Of a DNA stretch of 23,090 nucleotides, positions 22,861 to 23,090 are shown in pieces. This DNA comes from Pseudomonadota bacterium. GTDB lineage: Bacteria; SAR324; XYD2-FULL-50-16; JAHJRI01. A program made the position numbers and the translations under genes. Below the pieces are notes generated by a model. The model was not told the DNA's origin. It searched no databases and saw only the letters and a list, made by a program, of their open reading frames with translations. Every line of letters begins with the position of its first letter. Position 1 is the first letter of the stretch. Location of the stretch: the NCBI GenBank assembly GCA_022360105.1, contig JAKSDL010000397.1, positions 1 to 23,090 on the forward strand, given 5' to 3'.

Positions 22861-22976
22861 TTTTTCCTCCTGTTAAAGAGTTGTTGAAAATACTTGTCAA
22901 ATGTAGGTGTACGACTCGCTTCGCTCCATTATTTTGAGTATTCATGTAAACGTACCGAAGGTGCTTAGTTCAAAGC

Positions 22977-23009
22977 TAAAAGCTAACTGCCGGTAGCGAA
23001 TAGCTTTTA
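22977..23009. repeat. Inverted repeat upstream of the ChoX-like gene
   Basis: TAAAAGCTA (22977-22985) and TAGCTTTTA (23001-23009) are perfect 9-bp arms with a 15-nt loop, about 117 bp before the ATG. The left arm sits in a local direct repeat (AAAGCTA twice). It could be an operator, or a terminator of a gene beyond the window, but it lacks a T-run. The last 12 bases of the window (TTAGATATCTAA) are also self-complementary. Confidence 0.35.
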
Positions 23010-23090
23010 TGTAAAAGTCATCTTCCCCAGTGAACTGCAGAGCCACTGATAGAATAAAACAAGGGTGCGAAACTTGAGTTAGATATCTAA

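Overview
The window reads as a bacterial chromosome segment with moderate GC and ordinary sigma70-type promoters and Shine-Dalgarno sites. No phage, plasmid, IS, CRISPR, rRNA or tRNA signal was found. Gene content fits a free-living, probably marine or saline, Gram-negative proteobacterium of deltaproteobacterial or SAR324-like type: a CoA-transferase/GNAT fusion, bacteriohemerythrin, a YkgJ zinc/iron-cluster protein, DUF2783 and DUF5329 proteins, exported lipoproteins and two betaine/choline-type binding proteins. The lineage is an inference from family distributions, not a phylogenetic result.

Layout. 1-264: 3' end of a thioredoxin-type arsenate reductase, then about 440 bp without genes that carries an interspersed palindromic repeat. 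705-4068 (minus): a bifunctional acetyl-CoA hydrolase/transferase-GNAT protein and an orphan two-TM histidine kinase. 4276-6529 (plus): a VOC protein, a STAS/SpoIIAA-like protein with a clear promoter, a bacteriohemerythrin and an AlkA-type DNA glycosylase. 6542-9504 (minus): a three-gene operon of an MBL-fold protein with a degenerate metal motif, an MhpA-like FAD monooxygenase and DUF2783. 9706-12841 (plus): a two-gene operon of an exported lipoprotein overlapping a secreted transglutaminase-like protein, then a diamine acetyltransferase-like GNAT and a hotdog thioesterase. 12862-14350 (minus): a lipoprotein NAPE-PLD-like hydrolase and a DUF5329 protein. 14455-16400: a divergent pair of an extended SDR and a TetR regulator, with an inverted repeat lying on the SDR -35 box. 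16528-20728: a complete ProV-ProW-ProX glycine betaine/proline betaine importer, divergent from a MarR regulator that resembles EctR/CosR. 20782-22860 (minus): a YkgJ-family protein and a separate ChoX-like choline-binding protein.

The most coherent functional theme is osmolyte handling (16528-22860): a full uptake system, a candidate osmoregulatory MarR repressor opposite it, and a second binding protein with a slightly altered choline pocket. The best candidate for something undescribed is the lipoprotein/transglutaminase pair at 9706-11713. The best single-residue oddities are a Gln where the CoA-transferase family has its catalytic Glu, a Gly where ChoX has its choline-hydroxyl Asp, and loss of the Asp-His half of the MBL metal motif. 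No large novel system such as a defence island or biosynthetic cluster was seen.
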